Shown one piece after another: positions 17,718 to 26,188 of a stretch of 64,000 bases of DNA (the first letter of the stretch is position 1; the number at the start of each line of letters is the position of its first letter). The DNA lies in the NCBI GenBank assembly GCA_963789005.1, contig CAWBIZ010000005.1:124001-188000 (forward strand), in the 5' to 3' direction. A model generated the notes under the pieces. It worked only from the letters and a program-made list of their open reading frames with translations. It was not told the DNA's origin and made no database searches. Made by a program: the position numbers and the translations under genes. Source of the stretch: DASSUW01 sp963789005 (GTDB lineage Bacteria; Actinomycetota; Thermoleophilia; Solirubrobacterales; Solirubrobacteraceae).

Positions 17718-17742
17718 CAGCGACGTCACTCAGGAGTACGTT
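17714..17742 (+). promoter_or_regulatory. Promoter of the glpF-dhaK-dhaL-ptsI operon
   Basis: TTGACA at 17714-17719, 17-nt spacer, TACGTT at 17737-17742. This is a near-consensus housekeeping-sigma promoter overlapping the murG stop. The IclR-type operator begins 12 nt after the -10, as expected for repression. Confidence 0.65.
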
Positions 17743-17754
17743 GCGCGCGAACCC

Positions 17755-17773
17755 GATTCGACATTGTCGAATC
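17755..17773. promoter_or_regulatory. IclR-type operator O1
   Basis: GATTCGACATTGTCGAATC is a perfect 9-bp inverted repeat with one central base, just downstream of the glpF promoter. The only close match seen in the window lies at 22600-22618, at the start of the iclR-family gene. Confidence 0.7.
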
Positions 17774-17798
17774 CCTTTCTCCGAATGAGGAGGAGAGA

Positions 17799-18578
17799 AT
17801 GGAGTCGTTCTCGCTCGGCCAGCGTGCGCTCGCCGAGACGCTTGGCACTGCCCTGCTCGTGCTCGTTGGCCCCGGCTCGGTGGTCGCTGCCCTCGTCCTG
17901 GCCGGCGACAGCACGCCCGCGATCACGGGAGCCGACCTGCTCGGCATCTCGTTCGCGTTCGGCCTCGTGATCACGGCGCTCGTCTACACGCTCGGCAAGG
18001 TGTCGGGCTGCCATATCAACCCGGCCGTCACGTTCGCCCTCGCGGTCACCAAGCGCTTCCCGTGGCGCGAGGTCCCGACCTACTGGGGCGCGCAGGTGGC
18101 CGGCGCCGTGCTCGGCGCGTTCGGCATCTGGGCGCTGTTCGCGCAGTCGGGCATCGACCTCGGCATGGGGCAGACGTCCTTCAACGAGGACACGACCACG
18201 TGGGCCTCCGCGGTCTTCGCCGAGGGCATCGGGACCTTCATCCTGATGCTCGCGATCCTCGGGATCGTCGACCCGCGCTCCCCCAACGACCATGCCGGCA
18301 TCGTGATCGGCGGCGTCGTCGTGGCGATCATCATGGTCGTCGGACCCGTCACGGGCGCCTCGCTCAACCCGGCGCGTGCGTTCGGGCCGGAGCTCGTGTC
18401 CGCGATCGGCGGCGGCGCGACCAGTTGGGGCCAGCTGATTCCCGTCTATGTCCTGCCCGGCCTCGCCGGATCCGCGCTCGCGGCGGTCGTCTACGACGCG
18501 CTCGCCACGCCGCGCCTGGTCGAGCGGCCGATCAAGACCGCCGTCACCACGCCCGACGACGTGCTCGTCGCCAAGTGA
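17799..18578 (+). CDS. glpF: Glycerol facilitator / aquaporin
   Basis: 259 residues from ATG 17799, with a strong ribosome site (AGGAGGAG, 17788-17795). MIP-channel family: six hydrophobic spans and both NPA boxes in variant form, H-INPAVTFALAV and SLNPARAFGPEL. With dihydroxyacetone kinase genes behind it, uptake of glycerol or dihydroxyacetone is the likely role. First gene of the operon controlled by operator O1. Confidence 0.9.
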   Translation: MESFSLGQRALAETLGTALLVLVGPGSVVAALVLAGDSTPAITGADLLGISFAFGLVITALVYTLGKVSGCHINPAVTFALAVTKRFPWREVPTYWGAQVAGAVLGAFGIWALFAQSGIDLGMGQTSFNEDTTTWASAVFAEGIGTFILMLAILGIVDPRSPNDHAGIVIGGVVVAIIMVVGPVTGASLNPARAFGPELVSAIGGGATSWGQLIPVYVLPGLAGSALAAVVYDALATPRLVERPIKTAVTTPDDVLVAK

Positions 18579-18589
18579 GAGGAGACTTC

Positions 18590-19612
18590 ATGGCCACTGT
18601 GACCCCGACGCTGCGCAAGCTGCTCAACGACCCGGACGCTGTCGTCCGCGAATCGCTGGCCGGGCTGGCGGCCGCGCACGGCGACATCCTGCGCGTCGAC
18701 GCGGAGGCCCAGATCGTCGTGCGCGCCCACGCGCCCCGAGCGGGCAAGGTCGCCCTGATCTCGGGCGGCGGCTCGGGCCACGAGCCGCTGCACGGCGGCT
18801 TCGTCGGCCTCGGCATGCTCGACGCCGCGTGCCCTGGGGAGGTCTTCACCTCGCCGGTGCCCGATCAGATGCTCGCCGCCACGAAGGCCGTCGACGGCGG
18901 GGCGGGCGTCGTCCACATCGTCAAGAACTACACGGGCGACGTGATGAACTTCAGGCTCGCGGCCGAGGACGCCGCGGACGAGGGCATCGCGGTCGAGTCC
19001 GTGCTGATCGACGACGACGTCGCCGTCCAGGACTCGCTCTACACGGCCGGACGCCGGGGCGTGGGCGCCACCGTGCTGGCCGAGAAGCTCGCCGGCGCGG
19101 CTGCCGAGCGCGGCGACGACGTGGCTGCCGTTGCCGCTCTCGCGCGCCGCGTGAACGAGCGCACGCGCTCGTTCGGCGTGGCGCTCTCCTCGTGCATCCC
19201 GCCGGCCTCCGGGCAGCCGATCTTCGACCTCCCGCCGGGCGAGATGGAGGTCGGGATCGGGATCCACGGCGAGCCCGGGCGCCGGCGCGAGGCGCTCGGC
19301 ACCGCCGCCCAGGTCGCCGACATCATGGTCGAGGCCGTGGTCAGCGACCTCGCTCCCGCCGAGGGCACCGAGGTGCTGCCGTTCGTCAACGGCATGGGCG
19401 GCACGCCGCAGCTCGAGCTCTACCTGCTGTACGGCGAGGTCGAGCGCGCGTTGCGCGAGCACGGGCTGGTGCCGGCGCGGCGGCTCGTCGGCTCCTACAT
19501 CACGTCGCTCGAGATGGCCGGTGCGTCGCTGACGCTGCTCGCGCTCGACGACGAGCTGAGCGCTCTGTGGGATGCTCCGGTGCACACCGCCGCGCTCCGT
19601 TGGGGGGCGTGA
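18590..19612 (+). CDS. dhaK: Dihydroxyacetone kinase subunit DhaK
   Basis: 340 residues from ATG 18590; ribosome site GAGAGGAG. Substrate-binding subunit: LISGGGSGHEPLHGGFVG, VHIVKNYTGDVMNF, VLIDDDVAV and MEVGIGIHGEPG, in which H226 is the residue expected to bind dihydroxyacetone covalently as a hemiaminal. With DhaL it phosphorylates dihydroxyacetone, taking phosphate from DhaM in the PTS-linked form. Confidence 0.95.
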   Translation: MATVTPTLRKLLNDPDAVVRESLAGLAAAHGDILRVDAEAQIVVRAHAPRAGKVALISGGGSGHEPLHGGFVGLGMLDAACPGEVFTSPVPDQMLAATKAVDGGAGVVHIVKNYTGDVMNFRLAAEDAADEGIAVESVLIDDDVAVQDSLYTAGRRGVGATVLAEKLAGAAAERGDDVAAVAALARRVNERTRSFGVALSSCIPPASGQPIFDLPPGEMEVGIGIHGEPGRRREALGTAAQVADIMVEAVVSDLAPAEGTEVLPFVNGMGGTPQLELYLLYGEVERALREHGLVPARRLVGSYITSLEMAGASLTLLALDDELSALWDAPVHTAALRWGA

Positions 19613-19616
19613 GCGG

Positions 19617-20252
19617 GTGCAGCCGACCGTGGGCGCCGCCGTCTCCGTCACGACCTGGATGAACGAGGTCGCCTCCGCCGTCGAGGCCGAGGCCGACCAC
19701 CTGACCCAGCTCGACTCGGCGATCGGCGACGGCGATCACGGCGTGAACATGACGCGCGGCTTCCGTGCCGTGGTCGCCGCTCTGGAGGACGGCGCGCCGC
19801 CGGGGCGGCAGCTCGCGACCGCCGGCAAGACGCTGGTCTCTACCGTGGGCGGCGCCAGCGGCCCGCTGTGGGGGCTGGCGCTGCGGCGCGCGGGCCGGGC
19901 GGTCGGCGACGCCGAGGCGCTCGACGGCCCAGGGCTGGTGAGCGCGCTCGAGGCAGCGCTGGCCGCGGTGGTGGAGCTGGGGGCGGCCGAGCGCGGCGAC
20001 AAGACGATGGTCGACGCGCTCGCGCCCGCGATCGATGCGCTCCGCGAGCGGGTCGACGACGGGCTCGAGGCGGCGCTGGAGGCGGCGGCAGCCGCGGCCG
20101 ACGAGGGTGCGCGCGCGACCACGCCGATGCAGGCGCGGAAGGGCCGCGCGTCGTACCTCGGCGAGCGGTCCGTCGGGCACCAGGACCCGGGCGCGACCTC
20201 GACCGCCCTGATCGTGCGCGCGCTCGGCCGCGCCGTCGGACCGGCGGGCTGA
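19617..20252 (+). CDS. dhaL: Dihydroxyacetone kinase subunit DhaL
   Basis: 211 residues from GTG 19617, four nt after dhaK. The ADP/magnesium-binding helix barrel shows LDSAIGDGDHGVNMTRGF, TVGGASGPLWG, GDKTMVDALAPA and the late GHQDPGATST. In PTS-linked systems the nucleotide stays bound and is re-phosphorylated by DhaM, which fits the DhaM, EI and HPr genes here. Confidence 0.93.
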   Translation: MQPTVGAAVSVTTWMNEVASAVEAEADHLTQLDSAIGDGDHGVNMTRGFRAVVAALEDGAPPGRQLATAGKTLVSTVGGASGPLWGLALRRAGRAVGDAEALDGPGLVSALEAALAAVVELGAAERGDKTMVDALAPAIDALRERVDDGLEAALEAAAAAADEGARATTPMQARKGRASYLGERSVGHQDPGATSTALIVRALGRAVGPAG

Positions 20253-21976
20253 TGGCCGAGCACGTCCTGACGGGCCTGCCCGCCGCGCCGGGTACGGCAG
20301 CCGGCCGGGTACGACGGCTCGACGACGCTGCCGGCGACGCGCCGGCCGGCCGGCCCGAGGCCGAGCTCGCGCGCGCCCGGGCCGCGCTCGTCGGGGCCGC
20401 GGAGGAACTCGACGCGCTCGCGGGCCGGTTGCGCGCCGGCGGCCGCGCCGACGAGGCCGACATCGTCGCCACCGGCTCCCTGATGGCCGCCGACCCGGCG
20501 CTCGACGCCGCCGTCGAGCGCCTCGTGGCCGCCGGCCGGCCCGCTGCCGCGGCTGTGCGCGAGGCGTGCGCTGAGCACGCCGCCGCGATCGCCGCGCTCG
20601 ACGACCCCCAGCTCGCTGCACGAGCCGAGGACGTCCGCTCGCTCGGCCGCCGCGCGGCTCGCCGGGCGGCGCCGGGCGGGGACGTGCCGCAACGGGGCGA
20701 CGCCCGCGGCGGGGACGAGCCGGTCGTGCTCGTGGGGGAGGACCTCGGGCCGGCCGACGTGGCCGAGCTCGGGTCGTCGGTGGCCGGGGTGGCGCTGGTG
20801 GCGGGGACGCCCACCGGGCACGCCGCGGTCGTGGCCCGCGGGCTCGGGATCCCCATGGTGGTCGGGCTCGGCACGGCGCTCGCCGGCGCGCGCGACGGCG
20901 CGCCGCTGGCCGTCGACGGCGCCGCCGGCTCGGTGGTGCTCGACCCCTGCGCCGAGCGCCTCGACGCTGCGCGCGATGCCCGGCTCCGCCACGAGGCCGA
21001 GCGGGCGCGCGCTGTCGCCGACCGCGGGCTGCCGGCGGTGACGCGTGACGGCGTGCCCATCCGGGTGCTCGTCAACGCCGCCACCGTGCCGGAGTGCGAG
21101 GCGGGGCTGGCGGCCGGCGCCGAGGGCGTCGGGCTGCTGCGCACCGAGCTCGCCTTCCTCGACGCTCGCGCGTGGCCTGACGAGCGGGCGCACCGCGCGG
21201 CGCTGGCGCCGGTCCTGCGCCGCCTGCGCGGCCGCACTGCGACGGTGCGCGTGCTCGACTACGGCGGCGACAAGCTGCCGCCGTTCCTCGACGGCGCGCA
21301 GGAGCGCGGCGTGGCGCTGCTGCTCGCCGCGCCCGAGGCGTTCGCCGCTCAGCTGCGGGCGATCGCCGCCGAAGGCGAGGGGACCGACCTCCGCGTGCTG
21401 CTTCCGCTCGCGGAGCGCCCGGACGAGATCGAGACCGTACGCGACGTGCTCGCCGGCATCGACATCGCCGTCGGCGCGATGGTCGAGACGGTCTCTGCCG
21501 CGCACGCCTCGGGCGAGCTCGCCGCTGCGTCCGACTTCCTCTCGATCGGCACCAACGACCTCGCTCACGCCGCCGCGGGCAGCGACCGCTTCCTCACCGG
21601 CGGCGCGCCCCCGGCTCACGATCCGCGCGTGCTGCGCCTCGTCGCCCGCACGGCGGAAGCGGCGCGGCGCGGCGGGGTGCCGCTCGAGGTGTGCGGTGAC
21701 GCCGCGTCGGATCCCGTGGCCGTGCCGCTGCTGGTCGGCCTCGGCGTCAGCGAGCTGTCCGTGGGCGCCGCGCGCGTCGGCCGCGTGCGCGCCTGGGTAC
21801 GCGCGCTCGACCACGCTGCGGCGGCCGACGCCGCACACGCCGCGCTCTCGCTCCCCGATGCCGCCGCTGTCGAGGCGCTGCTGCGCGAGCGCGGACTAGT
21901 CGCGGAGCCCGGCGACGCAGCCGGCGAGCGTGGCAACGGCCGCACCAGCGTCGTCGCCGTCGGCTCGCAGGTGTAG
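20252..21976 (+). CDS. ptsI: PTS Enzyme I (PEP-protein phosphotransferase)
   Basis: 574 residues from ATG 20252, overlapping dhaL by one base. Swivelling domain with the phospho-histidine motif GTPTGHAAVVARGLGIP (H190) and a C-terminal PEP-binding barrel: VGLLRTELAFL, VRVLDYGGDK, AMVETVSA, DFLSIGTNDLAHAAAGSDR and the active-site Cys in VCGDAASDP (about residue 481). It phosphorylates HPr from PEP. No sugar-specific EIIBC gene is in the window, so this EI probably serves DhaM. Its last 81 bp overlap ptsH on the other strand. Confidence 0.93.
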   Translation: MAEHVLTGLPAAPGTAAGRVRRLDDAAGDAPAGRPEAELARARAALVGAAEELDALAGRLRAGGRADEADIVATGSLMAADPALDAAVERLVAAGRPAAAAVREACAEHAAAIAALDDPQLAARAEDVRSLGRRAARRAAPGGDVPQRGDARGGDEPVVLVGEDLGPADVAELGSSVAGVALVAGTPTGHAAVVARGLGIPMVVGLGTALAGARDGAPLAVDGAAGSVVLDPCAERLDAARDARLRHEAERARAVADRGLPAVTRDGVPIRVLVNAATVPECEAGLAAGAEGVGLLRTELAFLDARAWPDERAHRAALAPVLRRLRGRTATVRVLDYGGDKLPPFLDGAQERGVALLLAAPEAFAAQLRAIAAEGEGTDLRVLLPLAERPDEIETVRDVLAGIDIAVGAMVETVSAAHASGELAAASDFLSIGTNDLAHAAAGSDRFLTGGAPPAHDPRVLRLVARTAEAARRGGVPLEVCGDAASDPVAVPLLVGLGVSELSVGAARVGRVRAWVRALDHAAAADAAHAALSLPDAAAVEALLRERGLVAEPGDAAGERGNGRTSVVAVGSQV

Positions 21977-22168
21977 CGGGGTGCCGCCCTTGGCTCCGAG
22001 GGCGAGCACGGAGAGCAGGCTCTTGGCATCGGCGTCGCGCGCTCCTGCGCTGATCACGATGCGGGCGCTGAAGCGCATCGCCGCACGCACGAACTCCGCC
22101 GCGGGGCGAGCGTGCAGGTCGACGTCCGCCGGAAGCGCAACCGAGGCTTCAGAGCTTACGGTGGCCAC
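21896..22168 (-). CDS. ptsH: HPr phosphocarrier protein
   Basis: 90 residues from GTG 22168. The active-site segment VDLHARPAAEFVRAA carries H19, which takes phosphate from EI; KSLLSVLALGA (S50) aligns with the regulatory serine region. It starts inside the last 20 bp of dhaM and ends 81 bp inside ptsI on the opposite strand. It should pass phosphate from EI to DhaM. Confidence 0.93.
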   Translation of the reverse strand: MATVSSEASVALPADVDLHARPAAEFVRAAMRFSARIVISAGARDADAKSLLSVLALGAKGGTPLHLRADGDDAGAAVATLAGCVAGLRD

Positions 22169-22574
22169 GGGCCTCCTCTGCCGCTCGGACGACCGCGTCG
22201 AGCTCGACGCCGGCCGAGGCGACGACCGCCGCCGTCACGGCGCCCTCCACGAGCGGCGCGTCCGCCAGCACTGCACGCACGCGGGTAGCGCTCCCGCCGT
22301 TGGCGTCGCGCGCGGCTCCGTCGATCTCGTCGCCGTCGAGGACCGCCCGGACGGTGAGGATGGCGCTTCCCAGGTCGCCGAGCACGATCACGCCGTCGCC
22401 GGTGTCGGCGGCGGCGATGGCGGTCGTGATGCGGGCGCCGTCCGTGCCCAGCCCGCCGGCCGGGTCGCCGCCGGCCGCCTCGATGCGCACGTCCGGCCCG
22501 GCCATCTGGCCGGCCAGCTCGGCAGCGCCCGACGCGATCTGACGGCTGTGCGAGACGATGACGATGCCGACCAC
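22149..22574 (-). CDS. dhaM: Phosphotransfer subunit DhaM (EIIA-mannose-like)
   Basis: 141 residues from ATG 22574. Starts MVGIVIVSHSRQIASGAAEL, with H9 as the phosphorylated histidine, and includes GGLGTDGARI and VIVLGDLGSAI typical of DhaM. It is the short single-domain form, so separate EI and HPr are required; both are adjacent. Divergent from iclR with operator O2 between. Confidence 0.93.
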   Translation of the reverse strand: MVGIVIVSHSRQIASGAAELAGQMAGPDVRIEAAGGDPAGGLGTDGARITTAIAAADTGDGVIVLGDLGSAILTVRAVLDGDEIDGAARDANGGSATRVRAVLADAPLVEGAVTAAVVASAGVELDAVVRAAEEARGHRKL

Positions 22575-22599
22575 GTGACGAGTCTAAAGTATCGAAGCC

Positions 22600-22618
22600 G
22601 ATTCGACAATGCCGAATC
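22600..22618. promoter_or_regulatory. IclR-type operator O2
   Basis: GATTCGACAATGCCGAATC matches O1 at 17 of 19 positions and keeps both arms with one arm mismatch. It spans the iclR start codon (22609) and lies 26 nt from the divergent dhaM start, so one site could repress both dhaM-ptsH and iclR itself. Confidence 0.7.
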
Positions 22619-23424
22619 CTAAATCTGATCACGAAGAGCTGACGCGCCCGCGCCGGCGGGGCACGATCCAGTCCGTCGACCGGGCGGCGCGCATCCTCAA
22701 GGCCCTCGCGTCGGGGCCGCGGCGGCTGGGCGTCTCCCAGCTCGCCGACCAGCTCGAGCTCCAGCGGCCGACCGTCCACGGCCTGCTCCAGACCCTGCAG
22801 GCGCACGGCTTCGTCGAGCAGGACCGCGACTCCGACAAGTACCAACTCGCCGCCGGGCTGCTGCACCTGGGCACCTCCTACCTCGACCACAACGAGCTGC
22901 GCGCCCGCTCGCTCGTGCACGCCGAGAAGCTGGCCGGCGAGGCGGGCGAGGCCGTGCGCGTCGGCGTCATGCACGGCTCGTCGGTGGTCGTCGTGCATCA
23001 CGTGTTTCGCCCGGACGGCGCCTTCCAGGTGCTCGAGGTCGGCGCCCAGCTCCCGGTCCACGCGAGCGCGCTGGGGAAGGCGATGCTGGCCTACGCGCCG
23101 CGGGCGCTGATCGGGGAGCTGACCGCCGAGCCGCTCCCTCGGCTGACGCACAAGACGCTCTCGGCCGCTGGGCTGCTCGAGGAGCTCGAGGCGGTGCGCA
23201 GCCGTGGCGTGGCGCGCGAGCGCGACGAGGCGGTGCTCGGCGAGTCGAGCCTCGCGGCGCCGATCTTCGAGCACGGCGGACACGCCGTCGGGGCGATCGG
23301 CGTGGTCGGGGACACGCCGCGTCTGCTGCCGCGCGGAGCGGCCAAAGCAGTCGTCGCCGCTGTCACGGAGGCGGCCCGCTCCGTCTCGCGCGAGCTCGGA
23401 GCCGGCCGCCGCCCGCTCGGCTGA
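22609..23424 (+). CDS. IclR family regulator of the dihydroxyacetone module
   Basis: 271 residues from ATG 22609. N-terminal winged helix (SVDRAARILKALASG, then GVSQLADQLELQRPTVHGLLQTLQ) and a C-terminal IclR effector domain (LPVHASALGKAMLAYAP; ESSLAAPIFEHGGHAVGAIGVVG). The ATG lies inside operator O2 and has no ribosome site; a hexamer TAAAGT at 22585-22590 suggests a very short leader. Regulating glpF-dhaKL-ptsI and dhaM-ptsH is inferred from the shared operators. Confidence 0.9.
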   Translation: MPNPKSDHEELTRPRRRGTIQSVDRAARILKALASGPRRLGVSQLADQLELQRPTVHGLLQTLQAHGFVEQDRDSDKYQLAAGLLHLGTSYLDHNELRARSLVHAEKLAGEAGEAVRVGVMHGSSVVVVHHVFRPDGAFQVLEVGAQLPVHASALGKAMLAYAPRALIGELTAEPLPRLTHKTLSAAGLLEELEAVRSRGVARERDEAVLGESSLAAPIFEHGGHAVGAIGVVGDTPRLLPRGAAKAVVAAVTEAARSVSRELGAGRRPLG

Positions 23425-23425
23425 C

Positions 23426-23797
23426 CTACGCCGGCGGCGCGTACCGGTTGTGGAACATCAGCGTGTTGCCGTCGGGGTCCGAGAAGTGCGCCATGTGGCA
23501 GACGCCGCTGTCGATCGTGTCCCCGTGGAACGCGATGCCCTGGCCCTCGAGCTCCGTACGCGCGGCCTCGACGTCGTCGACGTGGAGCGCGATCGGGTGC
23601 GTGTGCGGCTTGAACTCGATGCCGAACGCGTCCGACTGCATGACCGCGATCGTGAGCGTGCCGGTCTCGAACTCGCCCGCGGGCATCTTCCCCCAGCGCT
23701 TGGAGAACGGGAGCCCGAGCACGCCGCCGTAGAACTCGCTCGCACGGTCGTAGTCCTGCGTCGGCACGGTGATGAAGTCGACCCCGGTGACGTTCAT
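23426..23797 (-). CDS. VOC/glyoxalase-fold protein
   Basis: 123 residues. Typical VOC pattern: MNVTGVDFITVPTQDYDRASEFYGGVLGLPF at the start, IALHVDDVEAARTELEGQG in the middle and HFSDPDGNTLMFHNRY at the end, with metal-site candidates His and Glu preserved. Substrate unknown; related small VOC proteins are lyases, dioxygenases or drug-binding proteins. Its stop is 2 bp from the iclR stop, tail to tail. Confidence 0.85.
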   Translation of the reverse strand: MNVTGVDFITVPTQDYDRASEFYGGVLGLPFSKRWGKMPAGEFETGTLTIAVMQSDAFGIEFKPHTHPIALHVDDVEAARTELEGQGIAFHGDTIDSGVCHMAHFSDPDGNTLMFHNRYAPPA

Positions 23798-23862
23798 GGC
23801 CGGAACAGTAGGCGAGACGTCGACGGCCGGGCGGTGTGCTCACGCGACTAGGCTGCTCCGCC

Positions 23863-25170
23863 GTGCCGACCACGCAGCAGCCCTGGACCGGCCGGCGGCT
23901 CCACTTCGTCGGGATCGGCGGCGCCGGGATGAGCGGGCTCGCGCGCGTGGCGCGGGCGCTCGGTGCCGACGTCACCGGCTCCGACCGCGCCCCCGAGTCC
24001 CCGTACCTGCGCGACGCCGGCATCGAGGTCAACGCCCATGACGCGGCCAACGTGCCGCCCGGTGCGGAGATCGTCGTCTCGAGTGCGATCCCGGCGGACA
24101 ACCCCGAGCGGGTCGCGGCGCGCGAGCAGGGCCTGACCGAGCTGCACCGGGCGGAGCTGCTCGGCGAGGTCACGCGGCTGCGGCCGACGATCGCGATCAC
24201 CGGCACGCACGGGAAGACGACGACCTCGAGCATGGTCGTGCACGCGCTGCGCGGGTGCGGCCTCGATCCCGGCTATCTCGTGGGCGGCGAGGTGCGCTCG
24301 ACCGGCTCGAACGCCGGCTGGGGGAGCGGCGAGTGGCTCGTGGTCGAGGCCGACGAGTCCGACCGCTCGCTGCTCCGGCTCGCTCCGCGGATCGCGGTGC
24401 TGACCAACGCCGAGCTCGACCACCACGCGACGTACGCCTCCCAGCGCGACGTCGACGACACCTTCCGCGCGTTCCTCGACCTCGCCGAGGACGTCGTCCT
24501 CGGCGACGAGCCGGGCCTGACGCGCTTCCGCGGGAGCGTCGCCCGCCCCGAGGACGTCGAGCTCGAGCCCGGCGGCGTGCGCTTCACGCTCGACGGCGTG
24601 CCGGTCGAGCTGCCCGTCCCCGGCGTCCACAACGCCCGCAACGCCGCGACCGCGCTGGCCGCGTGCCGCCTCGCCGGCGCCGATCCGCAGCCGGCCGCCG
24701 CGGCGCTGGCCGACTTCGGCGGTGCCGGGCGGCGCTTCGAGCGGCTCGGCACGACGGCGGCCGGAGCGCAGGTGGTCGACGACTACGCGCACCACCCGAC
24801 CGAGGTGCGGGCGACGATCGCGGCCGCGCGCACGCTCGGCGCTCGCCGCGTGATCGCGGTCTTCCAGCCGCACCTCTTCTCTCGCACGAGACACCAGCAC
24901 CGCGAGTTCGGGGCCGCACTGGCGCTCGCCGACGAGGTCGTCGTCCTGGACGTCTACCCCGCGCGCGAGCGCGCCGAGGACTTCCCCGGCGTCACCGGCC
25001 GCCTCGTGGCCGCGGCCGCCGCCGACGCGGCGGGGGGCCGCCGCGTAGCCTGGCTCCCCGGCTTCGACGAGGCGGAGCGATTCCTCCGCGCCGACCTCCG
25101 ACCCGGAGACCTCGTCCTCACGCTCGGAGCCGGCAACGTCGACGCGCTCGCCCGGCGCCTCGCCACGTAA
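23863..25170 (+). CDS. murC: UDP-MurNAc:L-alanine ligase MurC
   Basis: 435 residues from GTG 23863, eight nt after TAGGCT (23849-23854). HFVGIGGAGMSGLARV, GSDRAPESPYL, ATP loop AITGTHGKTTTSSM, VEADESDRS, PGVHNARNAATALAA, VDDYAHHPTEV and FQPHLFSRTRHQHREF. First amino-acid ligase of the wall precursor. It is separated from murG by the whole glycerol/dihydroxyacetone block. Its TAA stop opens a cluster of GGGTCNGACCC palindromes. Confidence 0.95.
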   Translation: MPTTQQPWTGRRLHFVGIGGAGMSGLARVARALGADVTGSDRAPESPYLRDAGIEVNAHDAANVPPGAEIVVSSAIPADNPERVAAREQGLTELHRAELLGEVTRLRPTIAITGTHGKTTTSSMVVHALRGCGLDPGYLVGGEVRSTGSNAGWGSGEWLVVEADESDRSLLRLAPRIAVLTNAELDHHATYASQRDVDDTFRAFLDLAEDVVLGDEPGLTRFRGSVARPEDVELEPGGVRFTLDGVPVELPVPGVHNARNAATALAACRLAGADPQPAAAALADFGGAGRRFERLGTTAAGAQVVDDYAHHPTEVRATIAAARTLGARRVIAVFQPHLFSRTRHQHREFGAALALADEVVVLDVYPARERAEDFPGVTGRLVAAAAADAAGGRRVAWLPGFDEAERFLRADLRPGDLVLTLGAGNVDALARRLAT

Positions 25171-25253
25171 AGGGTCAGACCCCTTAGCCGTCGCTTACCC
25201 AAGGGGTCCGACCCCTGTGGGAGGGCGGTCGAGGGTTGGAGGGGTCTGACCCC
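25169..25253. repeat. Three GGGTCNGACCC palindromes between murC and ftsQ
   Basis: AAAGGGTCAGACCCCTT (25169-25185), AAGGGGTCCGACCCCT (25201-25216) and GGGGTCTGACCCC (25241-25253). Cores are perfect inverted repeats around one variable base. The first begins at the murC stop codon. A fourth copy sits at the stop of the Gfo/Idh gene (35331-35347). Possible roles: protein-binding sites or weak terminators; no T-run follows. Confidence 0.7.
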
Positions 25254-25272
25254 GGGTGTCGAAGGGCGCGGC

Positions 25273-26010
25273 ATGCGCCGGGCGTTCCTGCGCGGCTTCG
25301 CCGCCGTGATCCTCGTGGCCGGGATCCTCGGCGGCGCCTGGCTGTGGGCGCGCGACGCCTCGTTCGCCCGCGTCACCGAGGTGCAGATCACCGGCACGAC
25401 GACGAGCGAGGGTGACGCGGTGCGCGCCGCGCTCGAGCGCGCCGCCCGCGAGATGACCACGCTGCGGGTGCGCGAGGAGGTGCTCGACGAGGCCGTCGCG
25501 TCCTACCGCTCGGTCGCCGGCCTGCGCGTGCAGACCGACATCCCCCACGGGCTCCGGATCCACGTGCTCGAGCGCCGCCCGGTCGCGGCGCTGGCCGGCG
25601 ACGGTCGCCGCACCGCGGTCTCCGGCGACGGCGTCGTGCTCCCCGGCGTGCAGGCCGACGACACGCTGCCCTCGATCGACCACCCGGTGCCCGCCGGCAC
25701 CCGGATCGAGGACGAGCGCGCGCGCGCCGCGCTCGCCGTCGCGGCCGCGGCGCCGCCCAAGCTGCTCGAGCGCGCCGACGAGATCTACTTCGGCCCCGAA
25801 GGGCTGACCGCCGACCTCACCGACGGCCCGCCGCTCGTCTTCGGGGACGGCAAACAGGCCGCCGCCAAGTGGGCCGCCGCCGCTCGTGTGCTCGCTGCCC
25901 CGAGCGCGGCCGGCGCCACCTACCTCGACCTCAGGGTCCTCGGCCGGGTGGCCGCCGGAGGGCTCGGACCGGTCCCACAGGAAACGCCGGCTCCCGAGCC
26001 TCAACCCTAG
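25273..26010 (+). CDS. ftsQ: Division protein FtsQ/DivIB
   Basis: 245 residues. Short basic N-terminus, one span (FAAVILVAGILGGAWLWA), then a POTRA-like domain beginning FARVTEVQITGTTTSEGDAVRAAL and the FtsQ beta domain (LRIHVLERRPVAALAGDGRRTAVSGDGVVL). It bridges FtsL/FtsB and the synthases FtsWI. Position between murC and ftsZ supports the call despite modest sequence conservation. Confidence 0.88.
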   Translation: MRRAFLRGFAAVILVAGILGGAWLWARDASFARVTEVQITGTTTSEGDAVRAALERAAREMTTLRVREEVLDEAVASYRSVAGLRVQTDIPHGLRIHVLERRPVAALAGDGRRTAVSGDGVVLPGVQADDTLPSIDHPVPAGTRIEDERARAALAVAAAAPPKLLERADEIYFGPEGLTADLTDGPPLVFGDGKQAAAKWAAAARVLAAPSAAGATYLDLRVLGRVAAGGLGPVPQETPAPEPQP

Positions 26011-26027
26011 GGTGAGAATGAGGCGAC

Positions 26028-26046
26028 TCTCGACCCGGAGTCGAGA
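26028..26046 (+). terminator. Hairpin after ftsQ
   Basis: TCTCGAC (26028-26034) pairs perfectly with GTCGAGA (26040-26046) over a 5-nt loop and is followed by CTTT. A weak terminator or processing site between ftsQ and ftsZ. Confidence 0.4.
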
Positions 26047-26087
26047 CTTTGCCGCTCTGCAACGCCTCTTGCGGAGGTTGCGTTTCT

Positions 26088-26117
26088 TTGACTTCGGGCA
26101 GGAAGTCGCCGTAACGT
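26088..26117 (+). promoter_or_regulatory. Promoter of ftsZ
   Basis: TTGACT (26088-26093), 18-nt spacer, TAACGT (26112-26117), giving a leader of roughly 65 nt before the ftsZ ATG. A dedicated ftsZ promoter is common in actinomycetes. Confidence 0.5.
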
Positions 26118-26188
26118 GCCACAATCCGCGCCCCTAACCGAGCGGTCCGAAACGCTCAACCATAAGTAGAGGTCCGGACGGAACACCC

